A stretch of 64,000 nucleotides of DNA from Acanthosepion esculentum (taxonomy: Eukaryota > Mollusca > Cephalopoda > Sepiida > Sepiidae): positions 11,459,698-11,523,697 of the forward strand of contig OZ038482.1 in the NCBI GenBank assembly GCA_964036315.1, read 5' to 3'. This document shows positions 32,439 through 42,145 of the stretch, one piece after another (position 1 is the first letter of the stretch; each line of letters begins with the position of its first letter). The position numbers were made by a program, and so were the translations under genes. Under the pieces are notes generated by a model, which saw only the letters and a list, made by a program, of their open reading frames with translations, did not search any database and was not told where the DNA came from.

Positions 32439-32557
32439 GCTTATAGCCATATCATGTTGCATCACTGATTCCTATACAATTACCAAAGTTAAGCAACATC
32501 GAGCCTGGTCAGTACCTACATGAGAGACCACTTGGGAAACCCACATGGTGTAAGCTT
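32439..32557 (+). pseudogene. 5S rRNA pseudogene or 5S-derived SINE head
   Basis: 119 bases collinear with the whole 5S rRNA. GCTTATAGCCATATCATGTTG is the 5' strand of helix I and helix II. AAGTTAAGCAACATCGAGCC corresponds to box A, GGTCAGTACCTACATGAGAG to the intermediate element and box C, and the end is GGTGTAAGCTT as in invertebrate 5S. The terminal GCTTA and TAAGC can pair as helix I. Numerous substitutions against the conserved positions (for example TACCTACATG for TACTTGGATG) argue against a functional gene. A family B SINE begins immediately after it, so the pair may form a composite promoter. Confidence 0.8.
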
Positions 32558-32825
32558 GGATGTTCTAGTAGTGTAATGGATAATGGCTTGGAATTGTTAA
32601 TTGTAGAGCCAAGATTCAATTCCCGTTGGCTTCATTATATTCACAAATACTCTTGGGAAAGGTATGAATCCACCTCTTCTCCCCCAGATATGGATTAATT
32701 AGTAAGACTTGTATCACTAAATCATCCTTATCCCCTTCCCACAAATTCTTACAATCCCAAAATATTTTCTGGCTTTAAATAACCTGCAAAGAGTTATTAA
32801 GCCGTAGAAAATTAATCAATCAATA
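32558..32825 (+). mobile_element. tRNA-derived SINE, family B, abutting the 5S sequence
   Basis: TCTAGTAGTGTAATGGATAATGG (box-A-like part TAGTGTAATGG), AGATTCAATTCCC (box B), ACTCTTGGGAAAGGTATGAA and ATGGATTAATTAG, with a 3' end GCTTTAAATAACCTGCAAAG then TTAAGCCGTAGAAA and an AATC tail. It matches 12640-12895. Confidence 0.8.
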
Positions 32826-32834
32826 TATTCTGAT

Positions 32835-33053
32835 CTATTCAGACTAATATCCTCATCTTGGTTGTGTATAATAGTGAAAATTTCCATCCAAATTTTTCAG
32901 AAACGCACAGACCTGATGCAAGACACAAGACTAGAGATGATGATGAAAGTTCTACCTTAAACTGTTGTGAATGTTAAACCATCTAAAATTTAGTGTAGTG
33001 TAGCCAAAATATCGTGACTATAACAAACAAGATGACGATACTAGTCTGAATAG
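32835..33053. repeat. Inverted repeat, 31-bp arms
   Basis: CTATTCAGACTAATATCCTC (32835 on) is inverted at 33023-33053, with 28 of 31 positions matching. The arms resemble the SINE C stretch around ACTATTGTCCTCATC, so this may be two tails in opposite orientation. Confidence 0.75.
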
Positions 33054-33480
33054 TTTCCTGTTTATTCTCTTCTGGCAATAAAATTGATCAAAAAGTGAAA
33101 AAGACAATTTTTATCAAGTTTGAAAATATTTTTAGGCAAGAAGCAACTCAATAAAACTACCAGAGTAGACTTAAGGTGGGTGGGGGGGTTATTTAGAGAA
33201 AATCCTTCCTAACAAATTATCTGGTGATGTAATGACAATGCTGCTCATTCAGTGTATGATTTATAGTTACTAGTAAGCTTAATCACTATTCAGTAGGTAC
33301 ATGCTTTAAATCAATAAAACCTACTTTGTTAGCTGTCAGCAAGAATTTATTTATATCTGTGCTTCTCTCCTGAAACGTGTCCTCTTCATCAATTGAATTA
33401 GAGATTCTTGTATGCAATCAATACCATTTACGATTCCTTCAAGCCAACTCACTCTCTTAGCATTTGTCTATGTCAACTGA
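33054..33480. other. No feature recognised
   Basis: AT-rich with a G-run at 33176-33188. The end grades into the pyrimidine-rich tract. Confidence 0.35.
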
Positions 33481-33520
33481 ATTTCTTCTCTTCCTCTCTT
33501 GGTTTCTACTCTTTTATCTC

Positions 33521-33810
33521 TCCCCCTTCACCTCACTCACAAGTTCTCTCTCTTTTATCTCTCCCCCTTCACCTCACTCACAAGTTCTCTCTCTTCTATC
33601 TCTCTCCCTTCACCTCACTCACAAGTTCTCTCTCTTCTATCTCTCCCCCGTCACCTCACTCACAAGTTCTCTCTCTTCTATCTCTCCCCCTTCACCTCAC
33701 TCACAAGTTCTCTCTCTTCTATCTCTCCCCCTTCACCTCACTCACAAGTTCTCTCTCTTCTATCTCTCCCCCTTCACCTCACTCACAAGTTCTCTCTCTT
33801 CTATATCTAC
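33521..33810 (+). repeat. 41-bp pyrimidine-rich minisatellite, about 7 copies
   Basis: AAGTTCTCTCTCTT recurs at 33541, 33582, 33623, 33664, 33705, 33746 and 33787, an exact 41-base period. The unit contains TCTCCCCCTTCACCTCACTC. Purines are nearly absent from the plus strand, so Ser/Leu/Pro-rich frames here are artefacts. Confidence 0.95.
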
Positions 33811-33855
33811 TTCCCAATTGTATTTCTATATCACCCACACCCTGGTTCTGTCCGT

Positions 33856-34257
33856 CCTGGGTAAGATGATAAACTACATCCGCACCCTGGGTAAGGCTAT
33901 AAACTACATACAGAATGTTTGATCAGGAGGTTTTGAGGAGCATGGAACCACCTCATAATTGCTGGTGTTCTTCTCAGGTTCACCTTGACCTTGCATGGTA
34001 GCATCTGTTAGGGTCCCAGATTGGGGCAAATAGTTAACCCACAAAAGGAGTCAAAACACTATGAAAGTATAAACATAGGTTTTAATACCAGCAATACTTT
34101 TTTTTTTAAATTATTACCAGCAGTACATTTTTTAAAAAGAAAAATATTACCAGCAATACATTTGTGAAAAAAAATATTACCAGCAGTAAAAAATCTTGTC
34201 GGCTTTAAATAACCCATTGAGGTTCATACGTGGTAAAACAAACCAAACAAAACAAAA
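33856..34257 (+). mobile_element. SINE family D with 15-bp target duplication
   Basis: Flanked by CCTGGTTCTGTCCGT (33841-33855) and CCTGGTTCTGTTTGT (34258-34272), which match at 13 of 15 bases. The head CCTGGGTAAGATGATAAACT is partly doubled. The middle has only about four ACCAGCAGTACATTTTT units. The tail is GGCTTTAAATAACCCATTG then GGTAAAACAAACC. It splits the pyrimidine tract and so is younger than it. Confidence 0.85.
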
Positions 34258-34819
34258 CCTGGTTCTGTTTGTTCCATCTCTCTCTCTCTCCCTGGTTTTA
34301 TCTTGTCCATTTCTCTCCACTTCCCAGTTCTGTCTCTTTTATCTCTCCCCGCAAATCCATCATCCATCTGCTATTCCTTTCTCTCTTTCTATTTCACTCT
34401 CTCTTTATCAGTCCTTGTTTCTTCTTTTCCATCACTCCCCTGATTCTGTCACTTTCATTTCTCTCTAGTGAAAGTTCCCATCCTCTCTGTGCCACCCTTA
34501 ATTTCATCTCTTCCATTTATTGTCAAAGCTCTCATATCCCTACCCCTAGTCCCTCTCTTCCATCTCTACCCCTGACAAGTCTCTTCCATCTCTACCTCTG
34601 ATTCCATATATTCCAGTACAATCTATTCCATCAGTTACCCCAGTTCCATCTTTTTCATCTCTACCCCCTAGTCCACATCTTCCATCACTAAGCCATCCAT
34701 ACCATCTTTTCTCGACCCCCACCTGCTGGTTCCATCAATACCATTTCCTTTCCCAGTTCTTTCATTTCTCATCACACCCTTTTTCCACAATTCTTTCTCT
34801 TCCTTGTCTACCTCAAACT
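34258..34819 (+). repeat. Pyrimidine-rich irregular sequence
   Basis: CT-rich text with recurring TCCATCTCT and TTCCATC words but no fixed period. It leads into the 28-bp array. Confidence 0.75.
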
Positions 34820-37800
34820 TCTGTCTGTTCCATCTCTCCCTCAAAATTCTGTCTCTTCCATCTTTCCTTCAAAGTTCTGTCTCTTCCATCTCTCCCTCAT
34901 CAATTCTGTCTCTTCCATCTCTCCCTCATCAATTCTGTCTCTTCCATCTCTCCCTCATCAATTCTGTCTCTTCCATATTTCCCAAAAAATTCTGTCTGTT
35001 GCATCTTTCCTTCAAAATTCTGTCTCTTCCGTCTCTCCCTCAAAATTCTGTCTGTTCCATATTTTCCTCACAATTCTGTCTCTTCTCCCTAAAAATTCTG
35101 TCTGTTCCATATTTTCCTCAAAATTCTGTCTGTTCCATATTTTCCTCACAATTCTGTCTGTTCCATATTTTCCTCACAATTCTGTCTCTTCCATATTTCC
35201 CTCAAAATTGTCCCTCTTCCATCTCTCCCTCAAAATTATGTCTATTCCATATTTTCCTCACAATTCTGTCTTTTCCATCTTTCCCTCAAAATTCTGTCTC
35301 TTCCATCATTCCTTCAAAATTGTCCCTCTTCCATCTTTCCCGCAAAATTCTGTCTTTAAAATCTCTCCCTCAGAATTCTGTCTCTTCAAACTTTCCCTCA
35401 ATATTCTGTCTTTTCCATCATTCCCTCAAAATTCTGTCTCTCCCATCTTTCCCTCAAAATTCTGTCTCTTCCATCTTTCCTTCAACATTCTGTCACTTCC
35501 ATCTCTCCCTAAAAATTCTGTGTCTTCAAACTTTCCTTCAAAATTCTGTCTCTTCCATCTTTCCCGCAAAATTCTGTCTGTTCCATCTCTCCCTCAAATT
35601 CTGTCTCTTCCATCTCTCCCTCAAAATTCTGTCTCTGCCATCATTCCCTCAAAATTCTGTCTCTTCCATTGCCCACTCAAAAATGTGCCCACTCCATTTT
35701 TCTCTGCCATCTTTCCCTCATCAATTCTGTCTCTTGCAACTTTCCTTCAAAATTCTGTCTCTCCTGTCTTTCCCTAAAAATTCTGTTTCTTCCATCTTTC
35801 CCTCAAAATTCTGTCTGTTCCATCAATCCCTCAAAATTCAATCTTCCATCTCTTTCTCAAAATTCTGTCTCTTCCATCATTCCCACAAAATTCTGTCTGT
35901 TCCATATTTTCCTCAATATTCTGTCTCTTCCATCTTTCCCTCAAAATTCTGTCTCTTCCATCATTCTTTCAAAATTGTTCCTCTTCCCTCTTTGCCTGAA
36001 AATTCGGTCTCTTCCATCATTTCCTCAAAATTCTGTCTCTCCCATCATTCCCTCAAAATTCTGTCTGTTCCATATTTCCATAACAATTCTGTCTCTTCCA
36101 TCTTTCCCTCAAAGTTCGGTCACTTCCATCATTCCCTCAAAATTGCACCTCTTCCATCTTTCCCTCAGAATTCTCTCTCTTCAAACTTTCCCTCAAAATT
36201 CTGTCTTTTCCATCATTCCCTCAAAATTCTGTCTGTTCCATATTTCCCTCAAAATTCCTTCTGTTCCATATTTTCCTCACAATTCTCTCTCTTCCATCTT
36301 TCCCTCAAAATTCTGTCTCTTCAAACATTCCTTCAAAATTCTGTCTCTTCCATCTTTCCTGTAAAATTCTGTCTGTTCCATATTTTCCGCAAAATTCTGT
36401 CTCTGCCATCATACCCTCAAAATTCTGTCTGTTCCATCTCTCCCTCAAATTCTGGCTCTTCCATCTCTCCCTCAAAATTCTGTCTCTTCCATCTCTCCTT
36501 CAAAATTCTGTCTCTTCCATCTTTCCCTCAGAATTCTGTCTCTTCCATCTCTCTTTCAAAATTCTGTCTCTTCCATATTTTCCTCACAATTCTGTCTTTT
36601 CCATCTTTCCCTCAAAATTCTGTGTCTTCCATCTTTCCCTCAAAATTCTGTCTCTTCATCATTCTGTCAAAATTGTCCCTTTTCCATGTTTCCCTCAAAA
36701 TTCGGTCACTTCCATCTTTCCTGCAAAATTCTGTCTCTTCCATCTTTCACTCAGAATTATGTCTCTTCCATCTTTTCCTCAAAATTCTGTCTCCTCCACC
36801 TTTCCCGCAAAATTCTGTCTCTTTCATATTTTCCTCAAAATTCTGTCTCTGCCATCATTCCCTCAAAATTCTGTCTGTTCCATCTCTCCCTCAAATTCTG
36901 TCTTTTCCATCTTTCTCTCAAAATTCGGTCACTTCCATCTTTCCCTCAAAATTCTGTTTCTTCCATCTTTCCTGCAAAATTCTGTCTGTTCCATATTTTC
37001 CTCAAAATTGTCCCTCTTCCATCATTCCCCTCAAAATTCTGTCTGTTCCATATTTTCCTCACAATTCTGTCTCTTCCATATTTCCCTCAAAATTCTATCT
37101 GTTCCATATTTTCCTCAAAATTCTGTTTCTTCCATCTTTCCCTCAAAATTATTTCTCTTCAAACTTTCCTTCAAAATTCTGTCTCTTCCATCATTCTTTC
37201 AAAATTGTCCCTCTTCCATCTTTGCCTCAAAATTCTGTCTCTTCCATCTATCCCTCAGAATTCTGTCTCTTCCATCTTTCCCTCAAAATTCTGTCTTCCA
37301 TATTTTCCTCACAATTGTCTTTTCCATCTTTCCCTGAAAATTCTGTCTTTTTACTCATTCCCTCAAAATTGTCCCTCTTCCAACTTTCCCTCAAAATTCT
37401 GTCTCATCAAACTTTCCTTCAAAATTCTGTCTTTTCAATCTTTCCGTCAAAATTCCGTCTATTCCATCTTTCCCTCAAAATTCTGTCTCTTCCATGACTC
37501 TTTTAAAATTCTGTCTCTTCCATATTTTCCTCAAAATTCTGTCTGTTCCATCTTTCGCTCAAAATTATGTCTCATCCATTTTTCCCTCAAAATTATGTCT
37601 CTTCAAATTTCTTTAAAAATTCTGTCTCTTCCATCTCTCCCCCAAAATTCTGTCTTTTCCATCTTTCCCTCAAAATTCTGTCTTTTCCATCATTCCCTGA
37701 AAATTGTCCCTCTTCCATCTTTCCCTCAAAATTCTGTCTCATCAAACTTTCCCTCAAAAGTCTGTCTCTTCCATCTTTCTTTCAAAATTCTTCTTACATC

Positions 37801-38110
37801 TCTCTTTCAAAATTCTGTCTGTTCCATATTTCCTCACAATTCTGTCTCTTCCATCTTTCCCTCACAATTCTGTCTCTTCCATCAGTCCCTCAAAATTATG
37901 TTTTTTCAAATTTCCTTCAAAATTCTGTCTCTTCTATCTTTCCCTCAAAATTCTGTCTCTTCCATCTCTCCCCCAAAATTCTGTCTCTTCCATCTTTCCC
38001 TCAAAATTCTGTCTCTTCCATCTCTCCCTCAAATTCTATCTCTTCAAACTTTCCTTCAAAATTCTGTCTCTTTGATCTCTCCCTCAATATTCTGTATATT
38101 CCATCTCTCC
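34820..38110 (+). repeat. 28-bp pyrimidine-rich minisatellite, about 115 units
   Basis: The core unit is TTCTGTCTCTTCCATCTTTC followed by CCTCAAAA. Variants carry TGTTCCATATTTTCCTCACA, TCCCTCTTCCATC or CTTCAAACTTTCC. The unit has no stop codon in any plus frame, and 28 is not a multiple of 3. Long open frames therefore appear in all three frames, the largest 34804-37497 (897 codons) and 36686-38455 (589). Each encodes the same 28-residue cycle rich in Ser, Leu, Phe and Pro (FCLFHLSLK, ILSLPSFPQ, NSVSSIFPSK). I read these as artefacts: no start context, no conserved frame, no non-repeat domain. Confidence 0.95.
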
Positions 38111-38345
38111 TCATATCCTGATCCCATCTCTTTCATCTATCTGCACCTCCCCATTAGTTCCATGTTCCTCAATTACACTACTTCCATCTTTTTCTACTTA
38201 TCTTTTATATTTGTCCCCCATCCCTTGGTCCTATCTCCCCACCTCATTTACATCCCTCTTACATCTCCCTCCCACTTACTAATTACCACTGTCTCTCTTC
38301 TCTTACTGCCTTCTTTTTTTTCTTTGTCTAGTTCCATTATCAGTA
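38111..38345 (+). repeat. Pyrimidine-rich flank of the minisatellite
   Basis: Irregular CT-rich continuation that fades near 38345. Confidence 0.7.
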
Positions 38346-39394
38346 AGATAATCTGGTCTGAACTGACTGTCCATTCTGACTTCCTGCTTATCCATTTCCC
38401 TGCTCTTGGGAATGCTGCTCTGGATGCAAATGGATCCAGACAAAGTATTAGATAAAATTCAGACAAAAAGTGGGTAAACAAAGCTTTATAAAGGAAATTA
38501 AAAATTTAATAGAACTCATTATGAACAGTTTGTTCTGTTAGCATGTCATGATAGACTCCCAAATTAATGGACTTTGTTCCATCTGACAATATCTGTATAT
38601 TGTAATCATGAAGTTAACTATGTTTCTTTTTTTTTAAGGACTTTGTGTTAATGAATCTCACCAGCTTAGTACATGAAATTGAACATTATTCTTCTTAGCT
38701 ATTAGTTCTCACCTCTACCTCTAACGATATAGAACCAGATACCTGAGCTGGCTTAGAAGATAATGAAAGGGATTATTAATCTTAAAGTGTTCTCTCTTCT
38801 TTTGCCACCTTTTGGGCCTCCTAGCAACATCACTATCTCTATGCTGAATAGATATTTTAGACATCATCACACACTTAATTATAATGCTTTACTGTACACA
38901 GATACAAATTAATGTGCAAGAGACTTTTCTCTTTTCTGGAAGTAAGGTTCAAGAGATTTCTTTTCATCTGTGATATGAAGGTGTGCATTCAAGCAGAAAA
39001 TAAACACATGATTACTAATCTTCTAGCAAAACAGAAACTTATGGTACATATGGTAAGATATAAAATTGGTTTCTTTTTTTTTTTTTTGTAGAGTTTCAGC
39101 TTTTACCAGAAGGTGCTGAAAAGCACTCGGCCTGGCCCATTTCCTAAAATGTTCTCAAATGTCAAAAAACAAGAGTTATCGCTTAATCCATTCTTGATCC
39201 AGTTGAAAATTTCATAGATGTTCAGATCAGATATTTTTATTGACATGCAATTCTTTAATCTAGAAATGCAGATAAAAATAATTTGAAAACAGAAGCAATG
39301 GCAAAGGAGGTCAAGCATGACAGCAACAAGAGCATTAGTAAGCAGGCAATAAGAACATTAAATTTAAGGCTCCAAGTCCTAGGTTCAGGACTGT
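38346..39394. other. No gene recognised
   Basis: AT-rich. T-runs at 38629-38635 and 39070-39085. No homology-bearing frame. Confidence 0.35.
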
Positions 39395-39665
39395 GCCACA
39401 CAACAATAGTCTAGTGGATTAAAATATTGGTTTGTGAATGTTTTGGCTTAGTAATAGCAAGTTCAATCCCTGGGCTAAGTAATGTAAACAGGATGAACAA
39501 TAACTGAGCAGTACTAAAAAGAATAAGAACAGTCTATCCTTGTACATTAAAATTGAGGGTTCAGTTTAACATTCCTTAAAATCTACTCAGATTGACAGTC
39601 ACCTGAAAAGGCAGGAGTGAACAAGGGTTGAAATTTTGTGGCAATAAGACATTAGTCTGAATACA
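39395..39665 (+). mobile_element. SINE family C, degenerate
   Basis: The tRNA-like head has AGTCTAGTGGATTAAAATAT and GCAAGTTCAATCCCTGGGCT (box B). The body continues with AGGGTTCAGTTTAACATTCC, CACCTGAAAAGGCAGGAGTG and ACATTAGTCTGAATA. Heavily mutated, including the CTGAAGAAGG core. Confidence 0.6.
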
Positions 39666-39740
39666 AATAATGATAGCTTCTCATTTCCAAAATTCAGACA
39701 GAAACTAAATACTTTAGCTCTTATTTTATATTTATTCAAG

Positions 39741-40245
39741 TGTCAGGTTACCTCCTCCTGATTTTCATAACCACTACTAGGGGACCCTCTCCGGCATTAT
39801 AAATACTATGTAATCAAATTTTATCATTCTCTTTATACTTTTATGCTTATATGACAACATGTAAATTTCTTACAAAAGAACACGTTCCCTTTTGGTAAAC
39901 ACATGAACAATACACACACACACCCACACACACACATGTATTCACCGTTCACTTCATTTTTTCTAGGACTTTCTCCTACACCAAACTACACATATGCAAA
40001 CAATTCACTAGATTAAATGTTTTCTGCGTTCATGTCCATTGTTCAGTAACATGTAACAATATTTGATCGTTTATGTAACCCTTTATTGTTAATACATTAT
40101 CATTTGTTTCTACATATATATTGGTCCTCATTGTTTCTTTAAATTTTTTTTTACATAGAATCATATCCAGGGTCTACCATATTGGTTGTGGGCATTTCCG
40201 TAGACACACATGTTCATCTCTCAATATGTACACTGACCTGCAACA
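39741..40245 (+). mobile_element. Solo LTR (LTR family 1), diverged
   Basis: Starts TGTCAGGTTACCTCCTCCTG, has CGGCATTATAAATACTATG as TATA region, a CA microsatellite near 39914-39940, ATATATATTGGTCCTCATTG matching the other members, and an end near CCTGCAACA. The target duplication is not evident. Confidence 0.6.
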
Positions 40246-40519
40246 TATGTATGAAAGTCCTGAGAATGCCCTTTTTATGAAAACTAGACACTGAATATAG
40301 AGTGGAAAACTGTTTCTTGTTCAAGAAAGTCTTGTAACCATTGGGTACATCGCTAATATGGAGTTGAACTTAATATAACACAGAGTCATTCTTTTGTTTC
40401 ATAGGAAAAATTAATTGGAGTTTATTTAAATCCAGGATACACTTATAGCTTCTTTCTCATGACAAGATGATTTTGAATGGTAAGGGTTAAAAATGACTTC
40501 ATTGTCAGCCTTTCATATT
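40246..40519. other. No feature recognised
   Basis: Ordinary AT-rich spacer. Confidence 0.35.
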
Positions 40520-41170
40520 TACAAGATGACCGGGGTATGATGATAAACTACATCTGGCAGAAAAGGTCAGGAGGTTTTGCGTTTTTGAAACAATGATGTT
40601 GCCAACTATACGTTTTTGAAACAATGATATTGCCAGATATACGTTTTTGAAACAATGATGTTGCCAACTATAGGTTTTTGAAACTTGAAACAATGATGTT
40701 GCCAACTATACGTTTTTGAAACAATGATGTTGCCAACTATACGTTTTTGAAACAATGATGTTGCCAACTATACGTTTTTGAAACAATGATGTTGCCAGAT
40801 ATACGTCTTGAAACTTGAAACAATGATGTTGCCAGATATACGTTTTTGAAACAATGATGTTGCCAACTATACGTTTTTGAAACAATGATGTCAACAACTA
40901 TACGTTTTTGAAACAATGATGTCAACAACTACACGTTTTTGAAACAATGATGTTGCCAACTATACGTTTTTGAAACAATGATGTCAACAACTATACGTTT
41001 TTGAAACAATGATGTTTCCAGCTATACTTTTTTGAAACAATGATGTTGCCAACGTTATCCTTAAATTACGTTTACAAAGTATATATATTTAATAAATATG
41101 TGGAAACTGGATCTGGCATTAAATAACCCATAGTGGTTGATATGCCATAAAACCCCAAACAACCAACCAA
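40520..41170 (+). mobile_element. SINE family D with a different internal minisatellite
   Basis: The head GGGTATGATGATAAACTACA and GGTCAGGAGGTTTTG are followed directly by the 31-bp array. The tail is CTGGCATTAAATAACCCATA, GATATGCCATAAAACCCC and an AACC-rich end. The central GCTATGGGCAAATAG block of other copies is missing. Confidence 0.8.
40578..41053 (+). repeat. 31-bp minisatellite, 15 copies, inside a SINE
   Basis: The unit is ACGTTTTTGAAACAATGATG then TTGCCAACTAT. CAATGATG (or CAATGATA) occurs 15 times, mostly 31 bases apart. Two units carry a 6-7 base duplication (GAAACTTGAAAC). Variants GCCAGATAT and TCAACAACTAT are interspersed. Confidence 0.95.
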
Positions 41171-41447
41171 CCAATCAAATGCAATAATTCATTAATATTT
41201 GGTAAATTTTTAAAATTAAGTATTTTTTGCCTGTAAGTTTTCTCATGCAAATTATTGCTTATTTTGGGTCCACTAAACAGATTTTTACACTATCACTTTT
41301 TAGAAATATGTTTCATTCTATAGAGTCTAAACAAAAAATAATTTTCATATTGAAATTACCTCCAAACTTTTTGCTGATTCACAAAGATTTTCTTCAAATA
41401 TTTATCTCCCACCAAAATTATTTGTTCATATCTTTGAGTTTCAAATA
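41171..41447. other. No feature recognised
   Basis: AT-rich. The 73-codon frame at 41227-41448 is Phe/Leu/Ile-rich and matches no family known to me. Confidence 0.35.
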
Positions 41448-41660
41448 GCCAGGGTAGGATAATTAGTGTTACTTGGAGAAAAATCTACCTAAGACTTTCT
41501 TATTCAAACCACTCCTTTTATCAAATATTCATGAAATTTTGTCTCAAACTTTAATTTAGGCTAAGACATAGATTTTAATTTAAATATTTTATAAAAGGGT
41601 TGGTTGTAATAAGAAAGTCCCAGAGTGATTTTCTCTAAAATCATAATCCTCCCAGCCTTT
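41448..41660. mobile_element. Foldback (MITE-like) element, imperfect arms
   Basis: GACTTTCTTATTCAAACCAC (41491 on) is matched in inverted form by the AATAAGAAAGTC region near 41608-41622, with the surroundings pairing less well. AGCCAGGGTAGGAT begins the left arm and CCTCCCAGCCT ends the right. Confidence 0.6.
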
Positions 41661-41939
41661 CTATTTGAAACACAAAGATATCTACCATATTATGACAATT
41701 TATATACCATTTACATTATATTCGATGTTATAACTAATTAAAAGATGATTTAAAATATGTAGAAGGATATGTGATGCTATTTTATGTAATTTGAGTATCC
41801 ACAGATTTTGATATGAGTTTGCAGTCTTGAAGCCGGTCCGTCAAGAACAAGGAATGACTATATTCATCATCTGATTGATACTTTATAAGCTTTTATTCCT
41901 GGCTGCTAGATTTTCTCATTGTGTGTATTAATTGTAAGT

Positions 41940-42145
41940 TCCATTCAAGCAGCTTCTTCCTATGAACAGCTGCTTTGTGGAACCAACTCCCTTGAGGATG
42001 CTTCTTTGATAACTACAATCTGAACCTGTTCAAGTCTAGGCTTAACTGTTATCTTCCCCACATATCTGTATAAACTGTGCCTTTTACACTGCAATCATCT
42101 ACCTCGAGTGACTCTCATGCCTTCTACAGGGTGAACATAACTTTA
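41940..42145 (+). pseudogene. LINE 3' end (coding end plus tail)
   Basis: Only the last part of a LINE protein is present. In shifting frames it encodes a CFVEPTPLRMLL-like stretch that corresponds to the TLWKKLPADL-type segment at 28580, then FKSRLNCYLPHIS-like residues, a CTFYTAI stretch and a final TSSDSHAFYRVNIT with stop. Stops and frameshifts are frequent. The shared nucleotide ending (CTACCTCGAGTGACTCTCATGC then GGGTGAACAT) is seen also at 28710-28740 and 51505-51548, so these are 5'-truncated insertions of one LINE group. Confidence 0.6.

Noticed and set aside
32439..32557. Functional 5S rRNA gene
   Set aside because: Too many changes in conserved internal promoter and loop positions, and no clean T-run terminator follows.
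34804..37497. An 897-codon open frame (and 36686-38455, 589 codons) as a secreted Ser/Leu/Phe-rich protein
   Set aside because: It consists only of the 28-bp minisatellite, is equally open in all three frames and has no non-repeat domain.
40578..41053. CRISPR-like array (regular 29-31-bp repeats here and at 24841-25500)
   Set aside because: Units abut without unique spacers, the context is a eukaryotic SINE and there are no cas genes.
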